Shown here piece by piece: positions 1 to 7,465 of a stretch of DNA of 64,000 nucleotides. This DNA is from Allorhizobium ampelinum S4 (lineage in GTDB: Bacteria > Pseudomonadota > Alphaproteobacteria > Rhizobiales > Rhizobiaceae). The translations under genes and the position numbers were made by a program. The DNA is taken from positions 496,001-560,000 of the forward strand of contig NC_011981.1 in the NCBI RefSeq assembly GCF_000016285.1, in the 5' to 3' direction. The notes under the pieces were generated by a model. The model worked only from the letters and a program-made list of their open reading frames with translations. It was not told the DNA's origin and did no database searches. The first letter of the stretch is position 1. Each line of letters opens with the position of its first letter.

Positions 1-989
1 TCCGCATTGTCCTTCGCGGCCGTGCCGGCAAGGCACTCGACGATGTCTTCCGGGCGTCCGCTGTCGCCACGCAGATAGTGACCGCGAACGCCGACCGCAT
101 GGGCGACGCTGACGGCCTCCGCCGTGCTCATCACCGAGCTCAGCCGCTCCATGCTGCCCTCGCTCGACAGACCCTCGCGCAGTTCGCGGAAGCAGGTTAC
201 CAGAACTTCAAGCAAATCGTCGCTCGGCGTCACCGGTACGCCCGAGCGTGCCAGCAGCTTGGCGGATTCTCGTTTGACCAGTTCCAGCTCCTCGTCGGCA
301 TCGCGGATCGGAAACACCGTCTCAAAATTGAAGCGGCGCTTGAGGGCGGCCGACATGTCGTTGACACCGCGGTCGCGGGTATTGGCTGTGGCGATGATAT
401 TAAAGCCCTCACGGGCGAAGACCATGCCGTCCTCACCGGAAAGCTCCGGCACGGCCAAAACACGGTCCGACAGGATCGACAACAGGCTATCCTGCACCTC
501 CAGGGGGCAGCGGGTGATTTCCTCAAAGCGCACGACCTTGCCGTGGGACATCCCCGTGTGAAGGGGTGCCGGAACCAGCGCCCGACGGCTCGGTCCCTCG
601 CTCACCAAGAGGGCATAGTTCCAGCCATATTTGATCTGATCTTCCGTCAGCGATGCACCGCCCTGGATTGTGAGCTTGGAATCGCCGCTGATCGCTGCGG
701 CCAGCAATTCTGACAGGAAGCTCTTGGCCGTGCCCGGCTCGCCGATCAGCAGGAGCGCTCGTGATGTGGCCAGCGTCACCATGGCACGCTCAACCAGGGA
801 AGGCGAGGCAACCAGCTTGGTTGTGGCGCCGTTGCCGCCGAGAATGAAGGATTTGACGCTTTTCAGTGACAGGTTCCAGCCCGGTGGTCGCGGTCCCCGG
901 TCGGCCCTTATCAGGGCCTCAAGTTCGGCTCGATAGGCTATTTCGGCTGGGGGACGTTGGATTGAGGCAATACCTGTTTTGTCTTGCAT
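1..989 (-). CDS. MoxR-type AAA+ ATPase (3' end beyond window)
   Basis: Reading the minus strand from the ATG at 989 gives an uninterrupted frame of 329 codons that leaves the window, so the C-terminus is missing. The protein has a Walker A motif GEPGTAKS about one third of the way in. A Walker B-like VVRFEE follows, and later a sensor-1-like stretch IIATANTRDRG and an LKRRFNF arginine-finger region. This is the pattern of MoxR/AAA_5 ATPases, which act as chaperone-like motors, often with a VWA-domain partner. A VWA gene lies on the same strand 1.5 kb upstream, but a 300-bp gap separates the operons. From memory, similar MoxR proteins occur beside SWIM zinc-finger, DUF5682 and VWA genes; that can only be checked beyond the left edge. 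Confidence 0.8.
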   Translation of the reverse strand, partial: MQDKTGIASIQRPPAEIAYRAELEALIRADRGPRPPGWNLSLKSVKSFILGGNGATTKLVASPSLVERAMVTLATSRALLLIGEPGTAKSFLSELLAAAISGDSKLTIQGGASLTEDQIKYGWNYALLVSEGPSRRALVPAPLHTGMSHGKVVRFEEITRCPLEVQDSLLSILSDRVLAVPELSGEDGMVFAREGFNIIATANTRDRGVNDMSAALKRRFNFETVFPIRDADEELELVKRESAKLLARSGVPVTPSDDLLEVLVTCFRELREGLSSEGSMERLSSVMSTAEAVSVAHAVGVRGHYLRGDSGRPEDIVECLAGTAAKDNA

Positions 990-1288
990 GGGGACTCATC
1001 AATCTGTCTTGACGATCCCCATGTAGGGCGGGAAACTGTCAAATCCATGGGGTGCGTTTGCGTGGTGGCCGATTTTATTCTGACAATATGTTCCTGAATA
1101 TGACATCGTCGTCTCTAGGACTAAGTGCTGATGGTTCATGACAGACCGTGATCTTGCAGCGGAGCAAACCACCAAAGTCGGGATGGTGCAGAGAAATGCC
1201 AGAACCGGCATAACAAGGAAAACAGATTTCAGTGACTCCAGCGGGAGAGCGATGTCGGAGATACAGTGGATCACGGTCAGATCGGAAC
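990..1288. other. gap between MoxR gene and PurA-like operon
   Basis: No convincing gene is seen. Short frames on both strands (for example 999-1274 minus) have no family resemblance and no good ribosome site. The stretch probably holds the end of the upstream operon and the promoter of the MoxR gene. No strong hairpin with a T-run was recognised. Confidence 0.4.
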
Positions 1289-2467
1289 CTAGCCGAACGT
1301 GACGTCCTCACGGCAGGGGCCGAAGCTTTTACCTGCGAGCGGACATTGCAAATGACGACGTGCTGCCTCCAGCAGATCTTTGCCAGCGCCGGTTTCCCGA
1401 ATATTGCTCCGCCACCAGACCGCCTGATCGGCGATCTGATCGAGGCACGTCATTGCGAAAGACGTCTCGACCCGCACTGAAGACCGAGCTTCGTCCTCAA
1501 GAATGGTTTTGGCCAGCAGATCGAGATCGAGCGCTCCGAACCTCAACGTGCCCTGCCAAAGGTTAGGGATATTCGTTGCATCTGGGTAGACCATCTCGGG
1601 CGTAGCCCGTGGAAATGGACCAGCGCCATGCCGTGTGGCGTAAGCGCGTGTCATGTAGATTGCCTTGATTTCACCAACCCCCCATTCCGCCGCAAGGATA
1701 GATGGATTGGCAATTCCGGTCTTGGAGGGAGTGACATGCGGAAAGAAGGCATGATCCTGATCGAGTAACAAGCCTTGGGCGCCCTCGAAAATGAGCCTGT
1801 CGCTTGCAGACGCCACTGCTGCGACCGTACCATCATTGGGCCAGACGACACGACTGAAATCTTCAACGTCCTGTGTAAATCGCTCCGCGATAACCGGAGA
1901 AACAAGCCGCGCTTGCCAGGCCTCAGATGGCAAAAATCCTAGCTCCGTTAATCGAGAAGGCACCCACTCCTTCTGGATCCGTCTGACGATTTCATCCATC
2001 TTTGTGAGGTTTGCCAGATCGCTGAACTGAAGCTTGAATCCATCTCTTTCGCTCCGTCGGATGGTCTCATTGATTCCAAGGCCGCAGGAGCCATGTCGCC
2101 CGCTATTGCGAGCCTCCTCTGCGATCTGGTTGATCATCATATCCCACGGAGTGGTCACCAGCCCGTTTGGGTCGGCAAACAAGCTTGGGCGAACGCCAAT
2201 CTTGTCGAGTTCAGACAACTCCCGCAGCAGCAGCAGGGGGTTATGAATAAAGAAGCGCGACATGTAGGTAGTGGCACCCCGAAGGGCACCGCTGCCTACA
2301 TGATGGAACACATGGCGTGTGCCATCCGGACGCTGGACCGTATGACCAGCTTGGGCGCCACCATTGGCCCGCACGACAACGCTTCCAGCGCTGGCCAGGG
2401 CATCAGTCATCAAGCCCTTGCCCTCATCGCCCCAACCAGCGCCGAGAACTGCATAAGCGGTGCTCAT
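1289..2467 (-). CDS. adenylosuccinate synthetase-like protein (PurA paralog)
   Basis: The 392-residue protein keeps the hallmarks of the PurA fold: the phosphate loop GWGDEGKG (residues 11-18), QAGHT (39-43, with the catalytic-type His) and FEGAQG (227-232). A TRAYATRHGAGPFP segment follows, like the TTRVGEGPFP region of PurA. PurA joins IMP and aspartate using GTP. This protein is shorter than housekeeping PurA (about 430) and diverges over its last quarter, so the substrate may differ. The Asp of GDEGKG is kept; phage PurZ enzymes are reported to change it. The ATG overlaps the TGA of the VWA gene (ATGA), so the two are translationally coupled. It is last in a three-gene operon under a probable NrtR-type operator. 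It is probably not the housekeeping copy. Confidence 0.8.
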   Translation of the reverse strand: MSTAYAVLGAGWGDEGKGLMTDALASAGSVVVRANGGAQAGHTVQRPDGTRHVFHHVGSGALRGATTYMSRFFIHNPLLLLRELSELDKIGVRPSLFADPNGLVTTPWDMMINQIAEEARNSGRHGSCGLGINETIRRSERDGFKLQFSDLANLTKMDEIVRRIQKEWVPSRLTELGFLPSEAWQARLVSPVIAERFTQDVEDFSRVVWPNDGTVAAVASASDRLIFEGAQGLLLDQDHAFFPHVTPSKTGIANPSILAAEWGVGEIKAIYMTRAYATRHGAGPFPRATPEMVYPDATNIPNLWQGTLRFGALDLDLLAKTILEDEARSSVRVETSFAMTCLDQIADQAVWWRSNIRETGAGKDLLEAARRHLQCPLAGKSFGPCREDVTFG

Positions 2468-3396
2468 TTCTTACCGCCGAACCAACGCAGGCCTCCGCTT
2501 TTGGTCGCAGGCGAAAGACCTTTCGTCGCCTTCTGGACGACCAAAGCTGTATCGCCGCTCCAACTCGAAGCCACATCTGCCGCATGCTCGCCTTCGACGA
2601 TCTGGATCGTGGAAACAACGACTTCCGCGAGCTTCGTATAGTCGGAAAGCATGAGGACATGCTGGCCCAGCACGGACTGCCAACTGTTGCGGACGCGGTC
2701 GGGATAGCTCTGGAAGTGAGAGCCCTGCTCAACCACGACGTGGAACACATGATACCGACGGCTCACAAGGTCCAGAAGCTGTTCGGCAGTGTAATCCATT
2801 TGGGGGCGAACGCCCATCACGCGTTCGATTTCCTCAGCCTTCAACAGAGGAGGGACTTCTTCATCGCCAACAGTGAAAAGAAACCCCTTTTTCCCGCGCT
2901 TTTCAAACGCATCAGTTGATGTGTGCATGGCGGCGAAATACCACGGCAGAGTATAAGACTCGCTGGAGTTACCACCGCCGCCGCCTTCCAGAAAGAGATC
3001 CTTCAGCTGTTCGGCAATGCGAATATCCGCTTCAAATTGCGAAACCTGTAGCGGAGCGCGATCACATACCACGTCCCCAATTCCCATGAACATGACGTGC
3101 GGATCGGATACAGGCTTGCGCTCATAGATGCTGGTAAAAAACGCGGGAAGCCCATCGCGAACCATATAGTCCGGAATCGTCCCCATGGAGCCAGTCACAT
3201 CCAGCCCAATGATGATCGGGTTGGACGACGGGTTAACTGTGCCATCGCGCGATTCCCGCATAAGCCCCTTTGCCTTGGCAGGGTTAAGGCTGTCATGGAG
3301 GCTGCGACTGGAAAACACCGCGTCCCGCGTTTTGCCTGCCGTAGTCCTGGTTGTGAAGCTATCCCAGTCAGTTGGGTCAAAGCGGCCGTCACCCAT
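2464..3396 (-). CDS. VWA-domain protein of the NrtR-linked operon
   Basis: The 310-residue protein contains a von Willebrand factor A-like fold. PIIIGLDVTGSMG (residues 60-72) is a MIDAS motif of the DxTxS type, so it probably binds a divalent metal and a partner protein. A glycine-rich EGGGGGNSSES loop follows. No signal peptide or membrane segment is seen, so it should be cytoplasmic. I place the start at the ATG at 3396: GGAAAGG lies 9 nt before it, and the ATG overlaps the stop of the upstream gene (ATGGGTGA). A longer frame reaches 3510 but would overlap that gene by 122 bp. Cytoplasmic VWA proteins usually work with AAA+ ATPases or in stress-response complexes. Here the partners in the operon are a pseudokinase and a PurA-like enzyme. 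Confidence 0.75.
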   Translation of the reverse strand: MGDGRFDPTDWDSFTTRTTAGKTRDAVFSSRSLHDSLNPAKAKGLMRESRDGTVNPSSNPIIIGLDVTGSMGTIPDYMVRDGLPAFFTSIYERKPVSDPHVMFMGIGDVVCDRAPLQVSQFEADIRIAEQLKDLFLEGGGGGNSSESYTLPWYFAAMHTSTDAFEKRGKKGFLFTVGDEEVPPLLKAEEIERVMGVRPQMDYTAEQLLDLVSRRYHVFHVVVEQGSHFQSYPDRVRNSWQSVLGQHVLMLSDYTKLAEVVVSTIQIVEGEHAADVASSWSGDTALVVQKATKGLSPATKSGGLRWFGGKK

Positions 3397-4414
3397 TGTG
3401 GGCATCCTTTCCATAAACATCGCTTGCGTTAACGGACAGTTCGGTGAAGCGACGAGCACCGAAGCTGTCTTCAAGAGCCTTGATCCAAGCTCTGTATTCG
3501 CCTTTGGCATCGAGACCGCTAGGACGTTGAAGCCAATCCCGCATAGCCTGCGGAATAGCGTTGTCTTCGCCGATACTCACACCGGAGGTTTCGCCCAGCA
3601 TTTCCCTTCCGATGCCTCGGATGAGTTCGAGATCGATCGCTCCACTTGCGCGCTCGGTATTTCGAGCAGCGGCGGGCAAAAGCTGATCCGTCCACTCTGG
3701 AAGCGCAACCAGAGGCTCATTCAGCGGCGTTGAATAGAACCAACCGCCAAGGATGACCGCGACATGTCCTTTCGGGGAGATAAAGACGGTATCAGTACAC
3801 AAGCCCGCATGAGCGAGCTGACGAAAGGAGCCAAGGTAACAAGCTGTGTTCAGCAGGTCGCTCATAACCCAAGCAACGTGCCGTGGGTCCACCTTGCTGC
3901 CGAAATGCGAGATCAAATCACTCAGTCGGACAAGCCCAGCGGGCTTTTCCATCACCAGAACACGCTGACCCTGATCGGTATCAAAGGCTGATTTGATCTG
4001 TGGCAGCCGCAGGAGCATCTCGGTGGCCATTCTATCGTTGGCAAACGTCAGCCCTCTGATGGCAGCCTCGGCCCGGTGGGCCAAAGACAGGAAATCCTTT
4101 TCCACCACGTAGGCAATGATGCTGTTACCCACGTAAGCCGTTCCGAGTTCGAAGGGGTATGATTTGAAATACCTTATCTTGCGACCAGCGAGCTCAAGCA
4201 AACCGGGCACTTGCCAGCGGCCTTGGCTGACGTGGAGGTTTGCCTCGTCCCGCAACAGCGTCAGATGTTCAAACACATCGCGTTGACCGCCGGCATGGTC
4301 TGTATGCCACAGCTTGGCTAGTCTGTGATACTGGCCAGTGATTTGATCCGGTGCCTGAAACAGGCGCTCAGGCTCGTTCACCGGTATCGCCAAGATCTCA
4401 TCTGCCGTGTCCAT
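3389..4414 (-). CDS. J-domain-like and pseudokinase-like protein
   Basis: The 341-residue protein opens with a short helical segment resembling a J domain. Its LAKLWHTDHAGG (residues 33-43) has HTD at 37-39 where DnaJ proteins have HPD. The rest reads like a protein-kinase fold: a hinge-like VLVMEKPAG (152-160), then HAGLCTDTVFI (202-212) where kinases have HRDLKPxN, then VILGGW (220-225) where DFG is expected. The catalytic and metal-binding aspartates are therefore absent, and I infer a pseudokinase or adaptor. The ATG at 4414 has AAGGG 8 nt upstream, and that ribosome site lies against the proximal palindromic operator. It is the first gene of the operon and runs into the VWA gene with overlapping stop and start codons. 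The fold assignment is by eye and needs structure prediction. Confidence 0.6.
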   Translation of the reverse strand: MDTADEILAIPVNEPERLFQAPDQITGQYHRLAKLWHTDHAGGQRDVFEHLTLLRDEANLHVSQGRWQVPGLLELAGRKIRYFKSYPFELGTAYVGNSIIAYVVEKDFLSLAHRAEAAIRGLTFANDRMATEMLLRLPQIKSAFDTDQGQRVLVMEKPAGLVRLSDLISHFGSKVDPRHVAWVMSDLLNTACYLGSFRQLAHAGLCTDTVFISPKGHVAVILGGWFYSTPLNEPLVALPEWTDQLLPAAARNTERASGAIDLELIRGIGREMLGETSGVSIGEDNAIPQAMRDWLQRPSGLDAKGEYRAWIKALEDSFGARRFTELSVNASDVYGKDAHNG

Positions 4415-4425
4415 ATCGATAACCC

Positions 4426-4446
4426 TTAGACCAGATAATCGTCTAA
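4426..4446. promoter_or_regulatory. palindromic operator 1 (NrtR-type)
   Basis: TTAGAC, 9 bases, then GTCTAA: a 21-bp inverted repeat with perfect 6-bp arms. It starts 12 bp upstream of the J-like gene ATG and overlaps its ribosome-binding region. The 21-bp length fits NrtR-family sites. It is nearly identical in its arms to the second site 43 bp away (centre to centre). Confidence 0.75.
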
Positions 4447-4465
4447 CTACGATATGCGCCTTCTG

Positions 4466-4492
4466 GACTTAGGCGTCAATACCGTCTAAGTC
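4466..4492. promoter_or_regulatory. palindromic operator 2 (NrtR-type)
   Basis: GACTTAG at 4466-4472 pairs with CTAAGTC at 4486-4492, and the inner CG pairs also match. The core TTAGGC-N9-GTCTAA (4469-4489) is the operator 1 pattern with one change. The 43-bp centre spacing is about four helical turns, so both sites face the same side of the DNA. It ends 32 bp before the ATG of the divergent regulator gene, which suggests autoregulation. Confidence 0.75.
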
Positions 4493-4523
4493 TGTTTTTG
4501 CTGGCTATCGGAGCCGTTGAACA

Positions 4524-5249
4524 ATGGAGGACAGTTTGATCACCGAGAGAGTCGCCCACGACGCTGAGGGGTATCCAGTGCCGCTGGTGATGGTCGACTG
4601 CGCCATTTTCACCCTCAAGGACCAAGCGCTGCATTTACTTCTGCCGGAGCGGGCCAAGAATCTCCAGACAGGCCAGCGGGCACTGGTGGGTGGTCGGCTT
4701 CACCTCAATGTGGACCGTTCGCCGGAGGATGGAGCAATGCGGGTCGCACGAGAGAAACTTGGGATCGACGTGCGCTATCTTGAGCAATTACACAGTTTTG
4801 GTGGTCTGGATCGGGATGAAGGTTGGACAGTAACGATCGCCTATATCGCCATTGTGCAGATGGATCAGATCCCGGTCTCGCTGCAGTCAGACCTGTTTCC
4901 GGTCGACAAGATACCGAAGCTAGCTTTCGACCACAATGAAATCGCAGCGATGGCGATCGCCCGCATGAGGAGCAAATCGTCTTACTCTTCTTTGCCGGCA
5001 TTCCTGCTCCCGCCAGAATTCACAATCGATGATCTCAGGCATGTCTATCAGCAGGTCACAGGTGCAAAGCTCGTAAAAACGACCTTTCGAGACCAGGTAT
5101 TGCGCCAAGGGTTTGTGGAAAAAACCGGAAAGATGAGCACTGGCCGCACATATCGGCCAGCCGAACTATGGAGACTAGCAGACCGCACAGTCGCGAATTT
5201 TAACCGCGTTGTATCTCGGGAGGCGGGTTATCGCCGTGCCATTAAGTGA
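4524..5249 (+). CDS. NrtR-family regulator (Nudix-like plus winged helix)
   Basis: The 241-residue protein has an N-terminal Nudix-like domain and a C-terminal winged helix (about 165-235: DDLRHVYQQVTG, then FRDQVLRQGFVEKTGK), the NrtR architecture. The Nudix box region (56-84) has GGRLH and REKLG but lacks most of the acidic residues of GX5EX7REUXEEXGU, so it is probably non-hydrolytic and senses a ligand. NrtR repressors control NAD metabolism genes and are known to respond to ADP-ribose-type ligands. It faces the three-gene operon across 109 bp that hold two 21-bp palindromes. I infer that it represses that operon and itself. The genes it controls here are not classical NAD-biosynthesis genes, which is the unusual point. 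Confidence 0.85.
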   Translation: MEDSLITERVAHDAEGYPVPLVMVDCAIFTLKDQALHLLLPERAKNLQTGQRALVGGRLHLNVDRSPEDGAMRVAREKLGIDVRYLEQLHSFGGLDRDEGWTVTIAYIAIVQMDQIPVSLQSDLFPVDKIPKLAFDHNEIAAMAIARMRSKSSYSSLPAFLLPPEFTIDDLRHVYQQVTGAKLVKTTFRDQVLRQGFVEKTGKMSTGRTYRPAELWRLADRTVANFNRVVSREAGYRRAIK

Positions 5250-5765
5250 CAGTGCTATTCGCCAGTAGTCGGCTCGCGCGGCGCGATATATCGACCGATT
5301 GGCAAAGTGGCTGGCCTCGGCTATCGGTGACACGGGTGCTGCCAAGGCGGCCCACGCAAGTTAACGTGATATAGTGGATGGGTTTCTGTCGCAAGTTTTC
5401 GGAACGTCCAAAATATAGGAAAGCATTCCTGGAGTCTTCTGGCGGTGAATCTAGATAGCTGCTTCCTCTGCCGCGTGCAGCATCAAACGGGCAAGAATTC
5501 GGTCCGAAGCATGTCGATCCATAGGCATATTAGAATTTCATTCTACATCGACAAAACTTTGCGACAGAGCCCTTTTTTGAGATCGTATTCTCGAAAAAGC
5601 GTCGTACTTAAGATAAGAGCACCAATTAAGACCTTGATCGGTGGGCTGGAATGGGAGCCGTCTCAGAAACGGACCTACTCTTTTAGAGGGCGTCGGATTG
5701 ATACTACGCTCAAAAAACGCAAGGTAGAACAAGGCGAGAACGTATGCTGAAAACGAGACTTGAAA
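5250..5765. other. gene-poor stretch with IS-like ends
   Basis: No gene is supported. A 101-codon frame at 5445-5750 has no family resemblance and spans a candidate element with inverted ends (5380-5572). The DNA is less GC-rich than its surroundings toward the right. The stretch looks like decayed mobile DNA. Confidence 0.4.
5380..5572. mobile_element. 193-bp element with IS6-like inverted ends (MITE or solo remnant)
   Basis: The left end reads GGGTTTCTGTCGCAAGTTTT (5380-5399). The right end, read in reverse complement from 5572, is GGGCTCTGTCGCAAAGTTTT. They share CTGTCGCAA and the flanking GGG and GTTTT with one or two offsets. IS6-family elements have ends of this type (GGxxCTGTTGCAAA). 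An IS6 transposase fragment lies 1.3 kb downstream. The interior carries no transposase. I did not find a clear target-site duplication. Confidence 0.4.
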
Positions 5766-5797
5766 TCACGAAGGCCCGAAATTTCAGGCCTTCGTGA
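5766..5797. terminator. stem-loop downstream of the DUF1062 gene
   Basis: TCACGAAGGCC at 5766-5776 pairs perfectly with GGCCTTCGTGA at 5787-5797 across a 10-nt loop. It lies 15 bp past the stop of the minus-strand gene at 5813. The T-run after it is weak, so it may be a leaky terminator or a 3' end stabiliser. Confidence 0.6.
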
Positions 5798-5812
5798 TAA
5801 GGCTATATCGGG

Positions 5813-6439
5813 CTAAAGCGTCGCTAAAGGTCTCCACAATTTCACTCGTTCGGCCTCGGTGGAGAGGTCAATGATAACCTGTATACCAGTTTTGATACGC
5901 CGCCGCAGGACGTCGGGGCGGTCAGAATTTGTCTGAAGCATACCACTGTCATGAAACGTTTGGAGCCGCGAACGAGAAATTCTCAACTCTGATGCCAGCA
6001 GACGATCAAGGCGTGTGCTGGTTGGAAATAGAACCACCAGTTCTATCTGCAGTTTCGTCCAATGATCGGCTTCATGCAGAATCGCTTTTTCGATGCGAAA
6101 CTCCGAAAACTCATCAACGCGCTGCGACTTGCGCCTCAAAGCTTCGAGGTTGAACGTCTCCGTCCGTATCCACTGTGGATCGTTGGACTGTAGTGCTTCA
6201 AGGACGACAGGATCGATGTCGCGAACATTCTGCCGCTCAAAGATTGGCCGGTTCCATGTCTTTTCGCAGGTCAGGCACTTGTAGATAAGCCACGCATCAA
6301 GCTTGCGACCATTGGCGTTGAGCCGGATTTTGCCGCTGGATTGGAAGGCTCTGAGGCCCCCACATCCGCTGCACACAATCCAAGGCTGGGGAGCAGTCTG
6401 AGGAATAATGGTCCATCGGACCCGAAGTGTATTGCACAT
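5813..6439 (-). CDS. DUF1062 family zinc-ribbon protein
   Basis: The 208-residue protein carries two CxxC pairs, CSGCGG and CLTCEKTW, which should form a zinc ribbon near the N-terminus. The stretch KIRLNANGRKLDAWLIYKC between them, and WNRPIFERQNVRDID after, match my memory of DUF1062, a family common in alpha-proteobacteria with no known biochemical role. I choose the ATG at 6439 (MCNTLRVRW): upstream residues in the longer frame to 6559 look non-native, and GGAAG lies about 11 nt before this ATG. The gene is isolated. A hairpin follows its stop. The function is not known. Confidence 0.75.
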   Translation of the reverse strand: MCNTLRVRWTIIPQTAPQPWIVCSGCGGLRAFQSSGKIRLNANGRKLDAWLIYKCLTCEKTWNRPIFERQNVRDIDPVVLEALQSNDPQWIRTETFNLEALRRKSQRVDEFSEFRIEKAILHEADHWTKLQIELVVLFPTSTRLDRLLASELRISRSRLQTFHDSGMLQTNSDRPDVLRRRIKTGIQVIIDLSTEAERVKLWRPLATL

Positions 6440-6814
6440 ATCGTCTTGGTCTTCCGTTCGGAAGTCCACCAAGATGGTGCATGAGAAAACCCTTGCGGGC
6501 ACGGCGTGGCGATGTTTTGGGCGGCTGAAGAGCTGAGACAGCGGAGCTGCACATGGCACATTGTAACAATGCCAAACCGGTCTCTTGCCACCACCCGATG
6601 AACATAATCATACGCCGACAGCATGTTGCTATCCGGCAGTACGGGTGAAACTGGATTGAGACCGGTATTTACTTAGGCAAAGTCTACCTCGATGCGCCAA
6701 TGCTCTTCGACCACAGCGATAACAAGTGATCGTCCCGAATTGAAGTCCCTTGGTCGTATCCATAAGCTGAAAGCTGCGGCGTTGCGGCTTTTATGCAACT
6801 TTATGATGAGAGAA

Positions 6815-7016
6815 GATAGCAGCTTATCGGGCTATGGTCGACTTCGAAGCCGCGCTCGCGGACCATCTCTTCCAAATCGCGATAGCTGAGCGGATGACGT
6901 AGATACCAAGCTAACGCCTGCACGATGCAGCCATGCCTCGAAATGCCTGCCTTTGAAATCATCCTTCGACTCGCTTCACAACATTGGGAGCGCAAATTTC
7001 TCTGACGATGTTCCAC
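6815..7016 (-). pseudogene. IS6-family transposase N-terminal fragment
   Basis: The minus strand encodes IVQALAWYLRHPLSYRDLEE then MVRERGFEVDHSPI, the conserved N-terminal region of IS6/IS26 transposases. Just upstream in another frame is KDDFKGRHFEA, the usual start region, so a frameshift separates the two parts. After DHSPI the similarity ends abruptly and the DDE domain is absent. This is a dead remnant, truncated on its left side. Confidence 0.75.
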
Positions 7017-7030
7017 ACAGCGTTAACCAG

Positions 7031-7049
7031 AAAATTTGCGGCAAGGCCC
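7031..7049. repeat. probable terminal repeat of the IS6 remnant
   Basis: AAAATTTGCGGCAAGGCCC, read in reverse, is GGGCCTTGCCGCAAATTTT. It resembles the ends of the 5380-5572 element and lies about 15-40 bp before the start region of the transposase fragment, where an IS6 end is expected. No partner end was found on the other side. Confidence 0.4.
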
Positions 7050-7465
7050 AGCAGCGAATCCATATGCATGTTTCCAAATCTGGCGCGCAGTTGATGCGAG
7101 CTATATCGGCATAAAACACACGACCTTTAAGAAGATAATTATATCCGATAATGTATTATCGAGCATTATGCTCATTATGGTGAAATGACCCAAATCATCG
7201 AGCAAAACACCGAAGTTCACTGTCGGATGACCGGGACCTCTGAGATTCAAGGGCGGCTTGGGGTTTTGGGCATCCTTTTCAAGAAAAGCCGCTGAATAAA
7301 GCGAACTCCTGTAAAAACACAACCAAAATTAAATCTACAACCCAGATCTTGACCTTTTAGGATGCTGGCCTATTTTCGCCATGGGAATGGCGCGATTGGG
7401 ATACTTTTCGCACCTTTCCAATATTGCATTCGTTTTTGATGACGCGATAAGTGGAGAGGCATTCC

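Larger units (their letters stand above)
6440..7465. other. gene-poor stretch with IS debris upstream of vgrG
   Basis: About 1 kb without an intact gene. It contains an IS6 transposase fragment (6815-7016) with one end (7031-7049) and a 16-bp palindrome CGATAAT-GT-ATTATCG at 7146-7161. A low-GC segment then leads to the vgrG start. Frames at 6271-6624 and 7101-7322 show no family features. The vgrG promoter should lie in 7300-7450 but I could not assign it. Confidence 0.4.

Noticed and set aside
1105..1130. Possible third NrtR-type operator upstream of the MoxR gene (GTCTCTAGGACTAAG)
   Set aside because: Half-sites do not keep the 21-bp spacing and the palindrome is poor.
1289..2467. PurZ-type (2-aminoadenine) synthetase
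   Set aside because: The Asp of GDEGKG is kept and no companion DatZ, MazZ or phage genes are near, so a PurA-like role is safer.
5445..5750. 101-codon frame in the gene-poor stretch
   Set aside because: No recognisable features and it spans the end of a likely mobile remnant.
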